NCBI RefSeq assembly: GCF_025766255.1
Contig: NW_026516844.1
Coordinates: 1-64,000, forward strand
Reading direction: 5' to 3'
Source of the DNA: Zychaea mexicana
Lineage: Eukaryota > Mucoromycota > Mucoromycetes > Mucorales > Lichtheimiaceae
Length of the DNA: 64,000 nt
A program made the position numbers and the translations under genes. Each line of letters opens with the position of its first letter. Within the stretch, counting starts at the first letter, position 1. Below are positions 1 to 10,560 of this stretch, one piece after another. Below the pieces are notes generated by a model. That model made no database searches. It saw only the letters and a program-made list of their open reading frames with translations, and had not been told where the DNA came from.

Positions 1-371
1 TCGTGAGCTTAGAAACGGGACGACAAGCTTGCCTGCCGCCGTTCTAAAGTTAAGACGACCCGGTGTCTCCGACCACAGCGTATGGTGGACCCCGTGCTAT
101 ACCTAGCGGCCTCCTTGAAGGAACGGCACCGGATGGTCCAAATAACTGGCTACCGTTATACTCGTTGAAGGCCTGTGAATGCGGCGCTGACACGGCCTCT
201 AGGGAATACTACGCCACTTGCCCAGCGTTGCGCACTCTACGACAAGAGCAATTGGATGCATTTGGAGCGATACCTTGCCTCTATAACGAGGAACAAGAAC
301 TCGACTACATCCTTAACAACCTACCACGTTCCGACGCTGGTCTGATTCGTGGTAAATGGGAAAAAAGATGA
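1..371 (+). pseudogene. 3' end of a LINE-type (non-LTR) reverse transcriptase ORF
   Basis: Frame 3 is open from 54 to the stop at 369-371 and encodes a tail with CECGAD, then REYYATCPAL, a Cys-x-Cys ... Cys cluster like the one that ends the ORF2 protein of many non-LTR retrotransposons. The usual His of the knuckle is Tyr here. Upstream, frame 3 has stops at 45 and 51 while frame 2 is open from the window edge to about 118, so the coding frame probably shifts between 50 and 120. The rest of the element lies outside the window. No full reverse-transcriptase motif is visible, so the assignment rests on the C-terminal knuckle only. Reading: decayed or 5'-cut copy. Confidence 0.5.
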
Positions 372-1339
372 CTATTAAAGTACTACTACATGTCCTCCGC
401 AAGATCGATCAGCTAATTCATGAGGAGGAGAAGTACGGCGATGGCGAACCAGCGCCCGAAGAAGCCCTACACGGAACGCATCAATAACAGAAGAAGAACC
501 ACTCATCACCCCTATAGCATTACCTTTATGCATCAATCCCCAATTTGTGTATATACAATATAACCACACAGGCCTGTCTTTTTTCCAATGGGGGTTTTTT
601 CAGACATGGCGCCAGACCACACTATTTTTTAAATATACGTACCGCAAAGAAGTGATCATATCCCCATAGGCATACGCTCTACAAGTATTGCGGGTCTCCA
701 GCTTTTCTGCAGTTCTCAGTTTTTGCTCGTCACTTTTTTCATTTCACCAAACCAGACCTAGAACTTCTTATAATCGAGCTGGTATATATTTACAACTTGA
801 ACCCTCTTATATACATACGGCTTTCCAACTTTAATAAGCAATGGATTATGAAACACATTCGATCAACTTGAAACAGACTGTGAGTTATTCTTTATATGCT
901 TTATTTCAGGTAAGGCTGCATAGATAACACTCCCACACCACGTCAGTAGCGCTTGATGCGTTTAGAAAACCAATTGTGGATTACGCGCTACATCAATAAA
1001 ATTATGCATTTGAGTGCTTTATCATAGCATTGCTTTATATAAGCGCTCCTTCGTACACACTTATTATCGTCGAAACAACAAGAATCATGATCGTGCTCAT
1101 CAAATGTGATTAAGCACTGCATGACTCCTTTTTACCATCCCTTATTGGCTGAAAACTATCCAGAGAAAAGAGATATCATAGTGTAGTTACATATTTTGTC
1201 TTTTGCGGCTAAATAGCGATGTGTGTGTTCGTCTGCCATTTTCTCATTTACCATATATCTTAGCCTGCTTAAGAAGAACACTATCTTCTTCAGCGATTCT
1301 CAATCATAGCTAATGAAAAAGTCCTGTATTGTCAAAATC
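372..1339. other. Gene-free stretch downstream of the LINE fragment
   Basis: AT-rich, no ORF with recognisable content on either strand. Probably the 3' flank of the retroelement and ordinary intergenic DNA. Confidence 0.5.
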
Positions 1340-2320
1340 TGATATGTGTGCTCCACTTATAATAAAGTAAGTATATAGAAGGATGCAGAAGATCACCATT
1401 AGTATGGTGGGGTCGGTGACACGCTCAAGGTCGATGGCAACACGGATATTGTTAGGGCTGGTACATACAATTGACCGTGGGCAAAGACAGGCTCGCAAAG
1501 ACGGATGCCGACATGCTCGAGAGTTTGACCTTGTGCTTTGTGGATGGTCATAGCAAATGCCGGGCGCACAGGGAATTGGCGGTGAGTAAGGATGAAAGGA
1601 TAATCACCTTCTGCCGTGCACATGTGGATGCGAGGAAGATAGTGAAGTCGGCCTGCGTGTCCTTGGTCAATTCGCTTAACAGCAATGGAGTGGTCGAGAA
1701 GGCGGGTGACAAAACGTTTTGTGCCATTGCATAGACTGCATCCGGATTGATGTTGCGCAAGAGCACCATTGTCATACCGACCTTGAGCTGCATAAATTGC
1801 GAGGGAATTCCACTGGCAGTCAAGCTGTTCAAAATTTCAACAGGATAGTTGGCTTGGGCGTAGGAAGGATCATCGGCGTCGACAATTCGATCCAAAGACC
1901 TATACTCACGCCCTTCAGCAGGGAAACGTTTGTATGCTGATCTCGTCAACGTCGACATTTTTTGCCGTCAAAATAGCGCGCCCATGATAGTGCTCGGGAA
2001 AAGGGTCAAAGGATCGAATGGATGGGTAGATGAAATCATTGAGTAAAGTAATGTCATTTGCATCTATCCGCCATTCTTCAGAAAATTGAAAAATACAACA
2101 GTGTAAGGTGCTTGCCCATTACTAATCGCAAGAAGGGTATCATATGAGCAAATACAAACGGCATAAGGGCCACCCTGACGCACGCGCATATTAGTGGTGA
2201 TGTGTAAGACTTGAACATGTTGCTGCAACCAAATTTTAGTTACACGGATAGTTTTTTGTACTATCTCGGACCGTTTACCCTGCTTCACAACAGGAAGCAC
2301 TTGACGACAGCCTTTTATAT
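1340..2320 (-). pseudogene. Pif1-type (Helitron-like) helicase, C-terminal fragment, frame-broken
   Basis: Read on the minus strand from 2320 down, four consecutive pieces match the C-terminal half of Pif1-family helicases as carried by Helitrons: a segment with RQVLPVVKQGKRSEIV and TTNMRV (2300-2160), one with LLNDFIYPSI and AILTAKNVDVDEI (2075-1960), one with FPAEGREYRSLD, YPVEILNSL and LKVGMTMVLLRNINP (1950-1740), and the motif FAMTIHKAQGQTLEHVGI (1560-1500), ending in NNIRVAIDLERVTDP (1450-1390). The pieces sit in different frames, with breaks near 2075, 1950 and 1470. The Walker A half is absent: homology begins abruptly near 2310. It cannot make an intact helicase. Host-type PIF1 versus Helitron origin is not settled by the sequence; the style of the motifs favours a mobile-element copy. 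Confidence 0.8.
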
Positions 2321-3480
2321 AAGAGTTGAGTTATAATAAGTGGCCTCAGCACAGCACCGATATCTTTTAATTGGCTTACTATCATTGACACTCGATTAAC
2401 ATAATAGACTCAGTCTGTATAACATCTCATTACTCATCCTCACTTTTTGCAATTCCCCACTTTTGCTGCTGCAAAAAGCGGGGGACCACTGTACAACTGC
2501 TGCTAGATTATTCGAATTTTTGCTGGAGGAGTAAAGAAGACTAAAGAAATGTTCATGTACTCAGCAGTGCCCTGCAAGAATTTACCATGGACAGTACGCA
2601 TAATCGAAAACGCAACAGACTGCCCACCCTTCGAGGGCAATCACGGGCATTACAATTATGGGAGTATAGCACACCCCAGCGGTATTGCGTAAAGTTTTGC
2701 CCAGAACCAATCTCGAAATTTAGCATTGTGTTAAGAAATTGTTTATTCTGTGTAACAACGACGACAATGGGGACAAGGCCGCCGCAGGGCTAACCAATGG
2801 AGGAGAAGAGCAATGGCCCACAACCATCGACCTTATTGTGCTGCATTCTAAAACAGACTTATATATTAAACAATAATAGAGCATGTATCGCTCAATCTGC
2901 CGACCAACAGCTGCATGTAGTCTAAAGCTCAATCAGTGAGTAGCATCGTTGTGCTCAGTGGCTCGTTTTTTTTCCAATCTTCGACATATACTACAGTACT
3001 TCTATTTTTACAAACAAGGTCACAATAGAATAAAAGCATATTGTTTTACTCTTTGTTTTCGACATATACTCCTTCTATTTTTTTACAAACAAGGTCGCAA
3101 TAACAATGAAAGCATATGGTTTTACTCTCTGTTCAACAGAGAGGGATCCTGCGGTCTTTCCCATTTTGAAAGGCTGTGATAGTATTTAACGATAACAGAA
3201 AAACGAATCTTTGCATATGCTTCTTTGTTAGTTCCTACAATAGCGAGAAGGAACACGTCTCTTTTGCATGGTATAAATTGAAAACAAAGAGTCTGCTCGA
3301 TACCCGAAGCTATTACCAGAAGCCAGTACTATTGTCTCGACGTCTTTCTCTCCGTATATAAATACTGGCATATCAAATGCAAAACGATTTCATAATATAC
3401 ACACTACACCTTCTATATACCTACTCTACATCTATCTATTTGCCTCACCAACGTCTCTTTCTGTCTTTCATCCTCTTGAA
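2321..3480. other. Intergenic region with CT-rich leader before the next gene
   Basis: No convincing gene. It holds the 78-bp tandem duplication listed separately and, from about 3380 to 3480, a pyrimidine-rich stretch typical of the 5' leader of the gene starting at 3481. Confidence 0.5.
2981..3134. repeat. Two tandem copies of a ~77-bp unit
   Basis: Copy 1 (2981-3058) and copy 2 (3059-3134) both begin TCGACATATACT, share TCTATTTTTACAAACAAGGT in their middle and end in a TTTTACTCT(C/T)TGTT block. Copy 1 has an extra ~8 bases after the first block. Function unknown. Confidence 0.8.
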
Positions 3481-4754
3481 ATGGCATATTTTCCATCGCA
3501 AGAGTCAACGCCAGAGTCAGCAAGTTCTCCTCAGCAGCAAGAGGTTGCAAGCCCACCAACTCCACAGCAACCTGGATCGCCACAGCGTGAAGGACAGCCC
3601 CTTGAAGAGCAGACGGGTGAAGGGCATTCTGGACAGCAAGAGCGTACCCAAGAAAGTCAGTCTGGTAAAGGAGCTCAGCAGCAACGAAGCCGCGCCGACA
3701 AATGGAAAGGCCGCGCAGTTCCGGGACAAGGTATGTACAATTATTTTAATGGATGCTGCTGCTGACATAAAATCCAGCTTAATTCTAACACGACTCCATT
3801 CTGAACAATTGAAGGAGGATCTGGCGAACTATCAACCTCTTCTGCCTCTGGTATGTCTCATCGTTCACTTTGTGTTACTCAACAATGTTTATAATGAAAC
3901 GTCAAACAACGGGATTTCCTTTTTCACTAACAAAGAAAATCAAATAATCTAATGCAGGTACTCCTGAGCAGCAATTCCCGTCGCGGGCAGGCTCCAAGCG
4001 CGCGCACGAGCAAGTGGACCGTGGCGACAAGGAAGGAGAAGAGGAGAGATCTCCCAGAGCCCGCGGATCGGGTAGTGCATCGCCGACTCTGGACAGCAAA
4101 AAGGTCGCGGAAACGTACGTATAATTCATGACAAAATGCTATTGTTACTACGTGACGAGGAAGAACAAGGAAACCACTCATAGGTAAGCAACTTGTACAT
4201 GTCATAGACTACTTCCTTGGTTAGCCACTCTGTCAACAGTCATCAAGCTCTCCAATGAGGATTTTAAGGTCGCCAACAAAAAATTATCAATGATCAGTGA
4301 TCGTTACCAGTTTTTGGAAAACCTTTTCGATTTTACCCAAGATTTAGAGAACTGTCTTTCACCACCTCCTTATCCTATATTTCTCCCGGAAGACCCCCTT
4401 GCCGACTATCTAGTCCTGATGAAACATCAGCTTTCTGTTCAGGCTTCTGAATACATACGGTTGAATCGACAAGGCGGGAGAAAATCACCCTCAGTAACAA
4501 CATCTTCTTCGCCTGCGGCTGCGGATGCGGGTTCGTCGTCATCGTCAGCTCAAGCCCCAACAACAACAGCGCCACCAGCAGCATCGACAGCCGAAAAAGT
4601 GGATACGAAGAAACAAAAGAAAGAAGCAGTCGATCCTGAGGAACGAAAGGAAGAAGAAGTTGATTCCGAGGAACGAAAGGAAGAAGAAGTTGATCCCGAG
4701 GAACGAAAGGAAGAAGAAGTCGATCCTGAGGAACGAAAGGAAGAAGGAGTCTGA
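3481..4754 (+). CDS. Unknown protein: Q/S/P-rich N-terminus, short ordered core, acidic KE-repeat tail
   Basis: Not recognised. Model: exons 3481-3730, 3815-3850, 3958-4114, 4164-4183 and 4240-4754, encoding 325 residues; all introns are GT-AG (49-107 nt) and every junction keeps phase. The fourth exon is only 20 nt and supplies the residues TRKPLI. Residues 1-140 are low-complexity (Gln, Ser, Pro, Gly; probably disordered). The segment around 155-225, from VIKLSNEDFKVANKKLS through DRYQFLENLFDF to LADYLVLMKHQLSVQASEYI, looks helical and is the only part likely to fold. The last ~60 residues are charged, with four copies of a ten-residue VD(P/S)EERKEEE unit. No signal peptide or membrane segment. 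The start is the first ATG after a pyrimidine-rich leader. Probably a nuclear or scaffold-type lineage-specific protein; that role is a guess. Confidence 0.6.
4629..4748 (+). repeat. 30-bp coding minisatellite, four copies
   Basis: Four head-to-tail units at 4629, 4659, 4689 and 4719, each about GT(C/T)GAT(C/T)C(C/T)GAG + GAACGAAAGG + AAGAAGAA. They keep frame and encode the VD(P/S)EERKEEE repeats of the preceding gene; the last unit loses the end and runs into the stop. Confidence 0.9.
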
Positions 4755-5927
4755 GGAACGAAAGAAAGGAAAAAAACGCATGGGCTATATTAGCTTATGA
4801 TGATGCTCAATTTTTACTCGTTCATATATGAGAAATGCAATAGTATTGTTAGTACAAGTAGTAATAGCAATGCACCAGTTTATTCTTTTGTCTCTCAATA
4901 AATCGTAAAATCACTGAATTTGTCTTCAATCTTCAAAAGTGTAATAGCGATAATATCAACTCGGTCATGACCCAAAAGTGATCGGCTTAGCGAATAATCG
5001 GCTTATCGAATTCGATGCCCGATATAATGAGTGGGGTCTTCGTCTGTTAATACTATATACACAGTAACCATTTTGGTCGCTTGTTCGACTCCCGCATGTC
5101 TCAGATATATGAAGAGATGAAATACTATGATTTTATTGGTCTATATAAGCCGATATGTCACAGAGAAATGATCGGTGATCGGCTTACCGAGCAAGCTCGA
5201 TATTCACTGCTTACCGGGTCGGTAATTCTGAAAAGTGATCGGCTTAGCGAGCGGCTACTGTACGTATTCGCCTGAATGCTGTGTAGCTTTACTTGTGCCC
5301 CGACTACTACTGGTAAATGACCAGATAGCGGTCTGGCCATGTGAATCGTTCAAATTACGTATATGCTTCTCAAGAGACACTGTACAATATTCCAATTCGT
5401 ATTTTACTACACGACCCGAACTAAACTTGATATGTACTGCAAGTGCCTTCTAACAGAACCGAGCTGTTACTAGGCAGACATTCAGCTAACAGAGACAAGA
5501 AGGCGGGTTGGCAGGCCGATTCGTATACTACTACGAGTGGCACATAGTGCACTCATTACATACATACACACACAGCTTTCTCCTCATTACAACACAATAT
5601 CATATATGATACTGTAAACTTAAGAAGAATGGGGTGGATATGAAATTAAAGAGTCAGAATTTTACGTACAGTATGTTGCTCTTGCTGATTGGTATTATAT
5701 GTAAAGAAAAGATTAAAGCTAAGTATAATTTTACAGTAGTTTCGGTTTTTCTGTTTCTTTGATTGATTGATAGATCTTCTGGCGTTTCTAATTGGACGTG
5801 TGTGTGTATGTGCAGATGTGGACGTGTGGAGAATTGATTAATAAAGTCCTAAAATAAATTGTATGCAAAGAAGAGGGGATCTAACAAAGAAGAAGGAAAA
5901 AGGCTAAGGTTTCCTATTTTAGTACTG
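4755..5927. other. Intergenic region between two 3' ends
   Basis: It separates the 3' ends of the genes at 3481-4754 (+) and 5928-6864 (-). No gene is seen. 4979-5262 carries a recurring ATCGGCTTA motif (separate entry). Confidence 0.5.
4979..5262. repeat. Cluster of degenerate ATCGGCTTA(G/C)CGAG motifs
   Basis: TGATCGGCTTAGCGAA at about 4980, ATCGGCTTATCGAA at 4996, the inverted partial form AAGCCGAT at 5148, TGATCGGCTTACCGAGCAA at 5171 and AAGTGATCGGCTTAGCGAGCGG at 5233 recur within 280 bp, with related GCTTACCGGGTCGG at 5209. No coding potential follows it. It could be the decayed end of a transposon or a cluster of protein-binding sites. Confidence 0.55.
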
Positions 5928-6864
5928 CTATGATAGTACTACTGCTTCATGAAAAAGATGACGATAAGTGCGTGGATGCTGGTAATAGTGAGGTACGCCT
6001 ACGGGTACAGCTGGTGGTGTAGGTACTTCTCGGATGATAATGTAAGTGCGTTTGGGTTCCGGAGGTGGCATGGGTGCCTTTGATGATATTATGAAAGCAG
6101 CAAAACAGCACGGTTTGTTTGAGTGAGAAGGGAAGACTTGCTGTTAGAAGATGTGATATATTGAAAAAAAGACAGATACATACCAAGAAGCAGACTTCGA
6201 GATCTTTCTCGTCCACCAGGCCCCATCTGCTATCCTCTTCTTCGACCGCAAGTCGGTAGTTCTCGGCTACACCTGGAAGCAAGCCCCATGCCGAGGGATC
6301 TCTTAAAATGTCATAGTGCTCTCGTTGCTGTTGTTGGCTTTGCAAACAAATACCACGAATCGACCGTTCGGCCTCTTGCATTCTGTTTTCCCAAGCGGAC
6401 GATGTCTTGAAATGTGTAAAGTCAATATCCCGGCCACGGAAGAGTGAGTGACGTCGCGAATGGTGATGCTGTTGCTGTTTTACGTTGAAACTTGTTACCG
6501 CTACCGGCGGTTGTGCTGATGTTGTGTTCCAAAAGAGCTCATAGGCCATGGTGGAGATATTGTTCACGATCAATGAGGTAAGAGACCAACATCCTTTGGT
6601 TGGTCGCTCGTCACGCGCTTCTTCTTGTTCTTGTTTTTTTTGTGCTACCTGGTCCCGCTGGTACGGATCATAGCAGGGGCCGAAAATTTGTCGCTTCATG
6701 GTGCCAAAGATGCCGAGCAGCCCCATCAGACCACTAGGTTGACTAGGTCGTGCTTCGACCGCTGTCGCCATCGTTGTCGTATAACTATCACTAGTCGCTT
6801 GCTGTTGGTTCTGAGCCTTGCCGCCGGTGGTCACGAAAACCTTGCCAAGGAGATATTTCCACAT
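5928..6864 (-). CDS. Unknown protein, 276 residues, two exons
   Basis: Not recognised. Exon 1 is 6864-6184 and exon 2 is 6077-5928; the 106-nt intron is GT-AG with phase 0. The first ATG of the open frame (6864) opens MWKYLLGKVFVTTGGK, which has no clear signal-peptide core. Features: hydrophobic patch MGLLGIFG near residue 47, a Gln/Glu-rich segment near 75, a His-rich patch QQQHHH near 130, helical stretches with HFKTSSAWENRMQEAE near 150-165, DPSAWGLLPGVAENY near 190, and a proline-rich basic C-terminus with PMPPPEPKRTYIIIREVP. No catalytic motif is visible. Reading through the intron would give a longer, different C-terminus; the spliced form is preferred because its splice sites are canonical and the peptide composition is more even. 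Likely a lineage-specific protein. Confidence 0.6.
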
Positions 6865-7532
6865 TTTTTGTGCTGGTATTTTTACAAGAAGTTATAGACA
6901 AAGAGATATTGGGTACAAGTGTGCGTAATGTGTTGCTCAAAGCACTGTTTGGGTATTGAGATCAAGAGGTAGTAGTAGAGTAAAACAAGGGTTGAAAGTG
7001 GAAGATGAAGGAAAGAGAGATGAGAAGATTGAGGGAAGACGCACAGCTTTGATTGATTTTTATAATGTGACAGAGGCACTGAAGTGCATGTCACAGCTTT
7101 GATTGATGAAAACGTTCCATCTCCTGTCCGCTCTTTTTTTTTGGGTCTGTATTCTCTCACACATACACACAATCACCATTCTCCAAACAGCAGCAAACCC
7201 ATGCATTGCCCTTTCTCCTGCTGATTAAACGCTTTCCTTCCATAGCCTCTTCACTACTGCCTTCTTTTGTGTATGTACGCTTTCAATACGACTTCTTATT
7301 CGCTCTATGTTCTCTTGGGCTGTATCTTGTAGTAGTAGCAGTCATACCCACCTGTTTCCTTGGTTCAGACGTGTACGCAGCCCGAGTTAAAAACAATAAG
7401 CAAACATTCCGAAGCCGTAACCTGCTAAGCACAGCCTCCTCAACAGACTTGTAGGTCCGTGAATACACTACATCATTGTTGTGTTCTTGTTGCTATTTGT
7501 CACAATAACACTTACTCTATCACCCACCATAT

Positions 7533-7825
7533 GACCTAAATGTTATGTCGGTAGTCGTATATCACCCATTATGAGTCTTGCCTAGTTATCGTTTTGAATG
7601 AGTAATGTCAAACACACATCGCAGAAACTATCAAAGCGTCATACAGATGTATATCTTTCACTCTATTATCCACAATAGGACTTGAATGTTATGCCGGTAG
7701 TCGTATATCACTCATCACGAGTTTTGCTTGGATATGCTTGGATATCGTTTTGGATGATTAATGTCAAAACACATCGCAGAAGCTTTTAAAGCGTCATACA
7801 GATGCATAAATCTTTCATTGTTCTG
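7533..7825. repeat. Tandem duplication of a ~146-bp unit
   Basis: Copy 1 (7533-7678) and copy 2 (7679-7825) align end to end: both contain AATGTTATG(T/C)CGGTAGTCG, TATATCAC(C/T)CAT, ATCGTTTTG(A/G)ATGA, ACACATCGCAGAA and AAAGCGTCATACAGATG. Copy 2 has a short internal GGATATGCTT duplication. No ORF spans it. Roughly 85-90% identity by eye, so the event is not very recent. Confidence 0.9.
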
Positions 7826-10079
7826 TCGTGATTTTCATGTGTCCTTCTTTCCAGCGATGAGTTATTCGTTTCAGTTCAATAATGTATATACGCCCCGGTG
7901 ATGCAACGGAGAGACATGAGGATGTAGATTGAAACACCCTGCTGCTGCTACGACAATGGCCAATAAGGATGGTGGACACCTTTACATGTTCACTACTACT
8001 GATATATACGTCTACTTTTGTAATCCAATTCTCACCTTGCTTCTAGCTTATATCATCTCGCTCTCTCCCGCTCATTCTGTGATTACCTTAAACATTCCTC
8101 TGCCATTTTTTCTATTTATTTTCCCACTTTCTTATTGTCTTACTACCCCTCTGTAAAATTACCATTCAAGCATCGACAATTTCGTATCGCAGGGAAGCGA
8201 GCGTATGCCTTATGGCGCTGGTCAATCCATCCTTCCATAAATAAAACAAACATTTAAACTAGCAGTATGATAATTATCAAATACTCCTTCAGATAACTAA
8301 TATTGCCAACCGATGATCTTGATCCAAAAGATCCATGTTAAGTATTGGCTCGGATTCGCTTTTAACGCATCTCCTTGGCAACCGCACATATCTTCTTTCT
8401 TCGAAGCCGAAGAGTGGTGATTGTTCTAGTTCTTGTTTGATGAAAACGTATGCGATAGCCACTGTTTCCGATAATGAGTGTTTTGTCGAGGATCGGAAAT
8501 GGGACGAGATAATTCGTGAGACTCTTAACGGTCAAGTTTTTATTACGAGAGAAAGAGACAGTTCATAATATTCTTATTACTAGTTATTCATATAGAGAAA
8601 TTGTCCTTGTGGAATTTAATTGATGTCCCGATCCTCTGGATACAACAATGAGTCTTGATTCGGTTGAGTAAACAGCTTGTGCCCAGTAATTTGACGATGA
8701 ATTTTCATGTAACTGGTATAGTCAGTATTATCAAGCATGCTGTAAATTTGAGAAGGAACAGGATGGATGGTAACGTAGCAATACGTTCAACTTTTAACTT
8801 GTATATTAAATAGCTACATATCTACTTTTTATAATGGAAATTGTGTTTCTTTGATTACACTTCTACGTTTATCAACGCCTACAACTTACGCCATCATGGC
8901 AATTGCAACACTTCAAATACTCTTCTTCATTTAATAATCCTTTGTTAGTATATTTATAGAGCAACTGTTTATTTTTTTGTATCTATTTGGTTTATTTGAG
9001 GAAAAATGGATTGTCAAGCACTTTTTTGGAGTGCCCCTAGTAATACTCATGTTTAATAGATTAAATGTTATCATGTTGAGGCATATAAAGAGGGCCCTCT
9101 GTAATCATACTTTCCGACATTGATGTTATATGCTAAAGCATTTTAAAATAAACACTCGCTAATAAAAATGAAGTCTGCCAAAAATAAGAGCTCAATCAAA
9201 GATTGAAAGAGGAAAAAACCAGTATTTAGATAGTAAGCATTGATTATAGACGCTTCTGTGTCAACTCTTCCACTGCGGCTTTAAAAACTGGAGCCTTGGC
9301 CTATCTTGTAACTGCGATGTTCCAACTCATAAATTTCCCGTAAGATATAAAGACAGGCGATTTGGTCTAGCAATAAATAGATAACGAATGAGGAACGTAT
9401 TGCATGTAATCATATACTAGGACGAGAGGAACGAGTAGATACCATGAACGAATCAAATACAAGCTTTTACGACTTAAAGCAGAATACAAGTGATATATAC
9501 TAATACTGTAAAGACTACAATAATATCCGTAAATATTAGACCATTCTTATAACGATCGGTGTGGCTTCTCTTGATATTACGTTTTGAGTTCGCTCGTGTT
9601 CGTAACGGTTGCCAAAACGGTGGCAAAAGGAAAATTAGCAGAAAAAGAGAGCATTGTTCAGTTGATTGAGAACCATAGAATATATATATGCGCTATCTGC
9701 ATGCGGGGGACATGTATCTTGGTGCTATCCAACCTAGCAACACAAGTCACTCTGGGCTATAATACCACAAAGAGGGCCTTGAATGCTAGCTACGGTCCTC
9801 TGACTTAGCATTCATTATAAGTAAAATATAGCAATGAGATGGTAAGGAGCTACTACTGTATATTGGAGGGAGTATAAGAAAGCATACATGATAATAGTGG
9901 GACTGAGACATATGATCAACACAGAAAGATGGGAAAATATATGGCGTGATGGGTAACATGATAAGATGAATAGATATAGGCGGGGCATAGTTAGCGAGCG
10001 GATAATTTCCGATAAGCTTGTAAAGAGCGACATCGTTCAGGAGGATCAAGGGTAGAGATCCTCCCGTTAAGGCGTCCCA

Positions 10080-10560
10080 CGCTCTAAACCCGAAACCCTA
10101 GTGAAGGTGAGGCAGAGACAACAGGAGAAGTGGGTGGAGGCGAATTGTTGATCATAGGCGCAGGTGATGGTGGCGAGGTAGTAGCTATAGGGAGTATAGG
10201 AGGAGGATTATCAGTAATCTTCAGCGAAAATTGCATTATGACCAAAAATTAGTAAGTAGACAGTACCGCGGTTGATAGGGCTAAGTGGGCATTCTCTATG
10301 ATTACGCCTACGATGAGTGCTCGAGCCACAGACGCAAATTGTAGGCGCAGTAGGGTCTACGGAAACAAACTATCCGTAGCTTTCAAAGTAAGCAAACTGC
10401 TGCAGCAGTAATATTCAAATACACATGGTTAAAACATATGTTGCCTATTCTACGGCGAACACTGTGAGAATGCACTGGACATGGCCCATTGCGATCTGAG
10501 CCACAGTGACAGATATGATCGGTTGATTGCTTTGTCGAGAAATGTGCAGAAAAAATTTAG
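10080..10560 (-). pseudogene. Zinc-knuckle remnant of a transposon protein
   Basis: On the minus strand two short segments carry CxCGS motifs: HICHCGSDRNGPCPVHSH (about 10520-10465) and ICVCGSSTHRRRNHRECPL (about 10340-10285). The pattern CxCGSxxHxRxxHxxCPL resembles zinc knuckles in fungal transposon ORFs, including Helitron/Pif1-type ones. Stops separate the pieces; a proline-rich frame with NPPPILPIATTSPPSP follows at 10225-10095. The link to the helicase family at 1.3-2.3 kb is an inference. Confidence 0.35.

Noticed and set aside
5060..5100. GTTCGACTCCC, like a tRNA T-loop (B box)
   Set aside because: No matching A box, anticodon arm or acceptor stem upstream.
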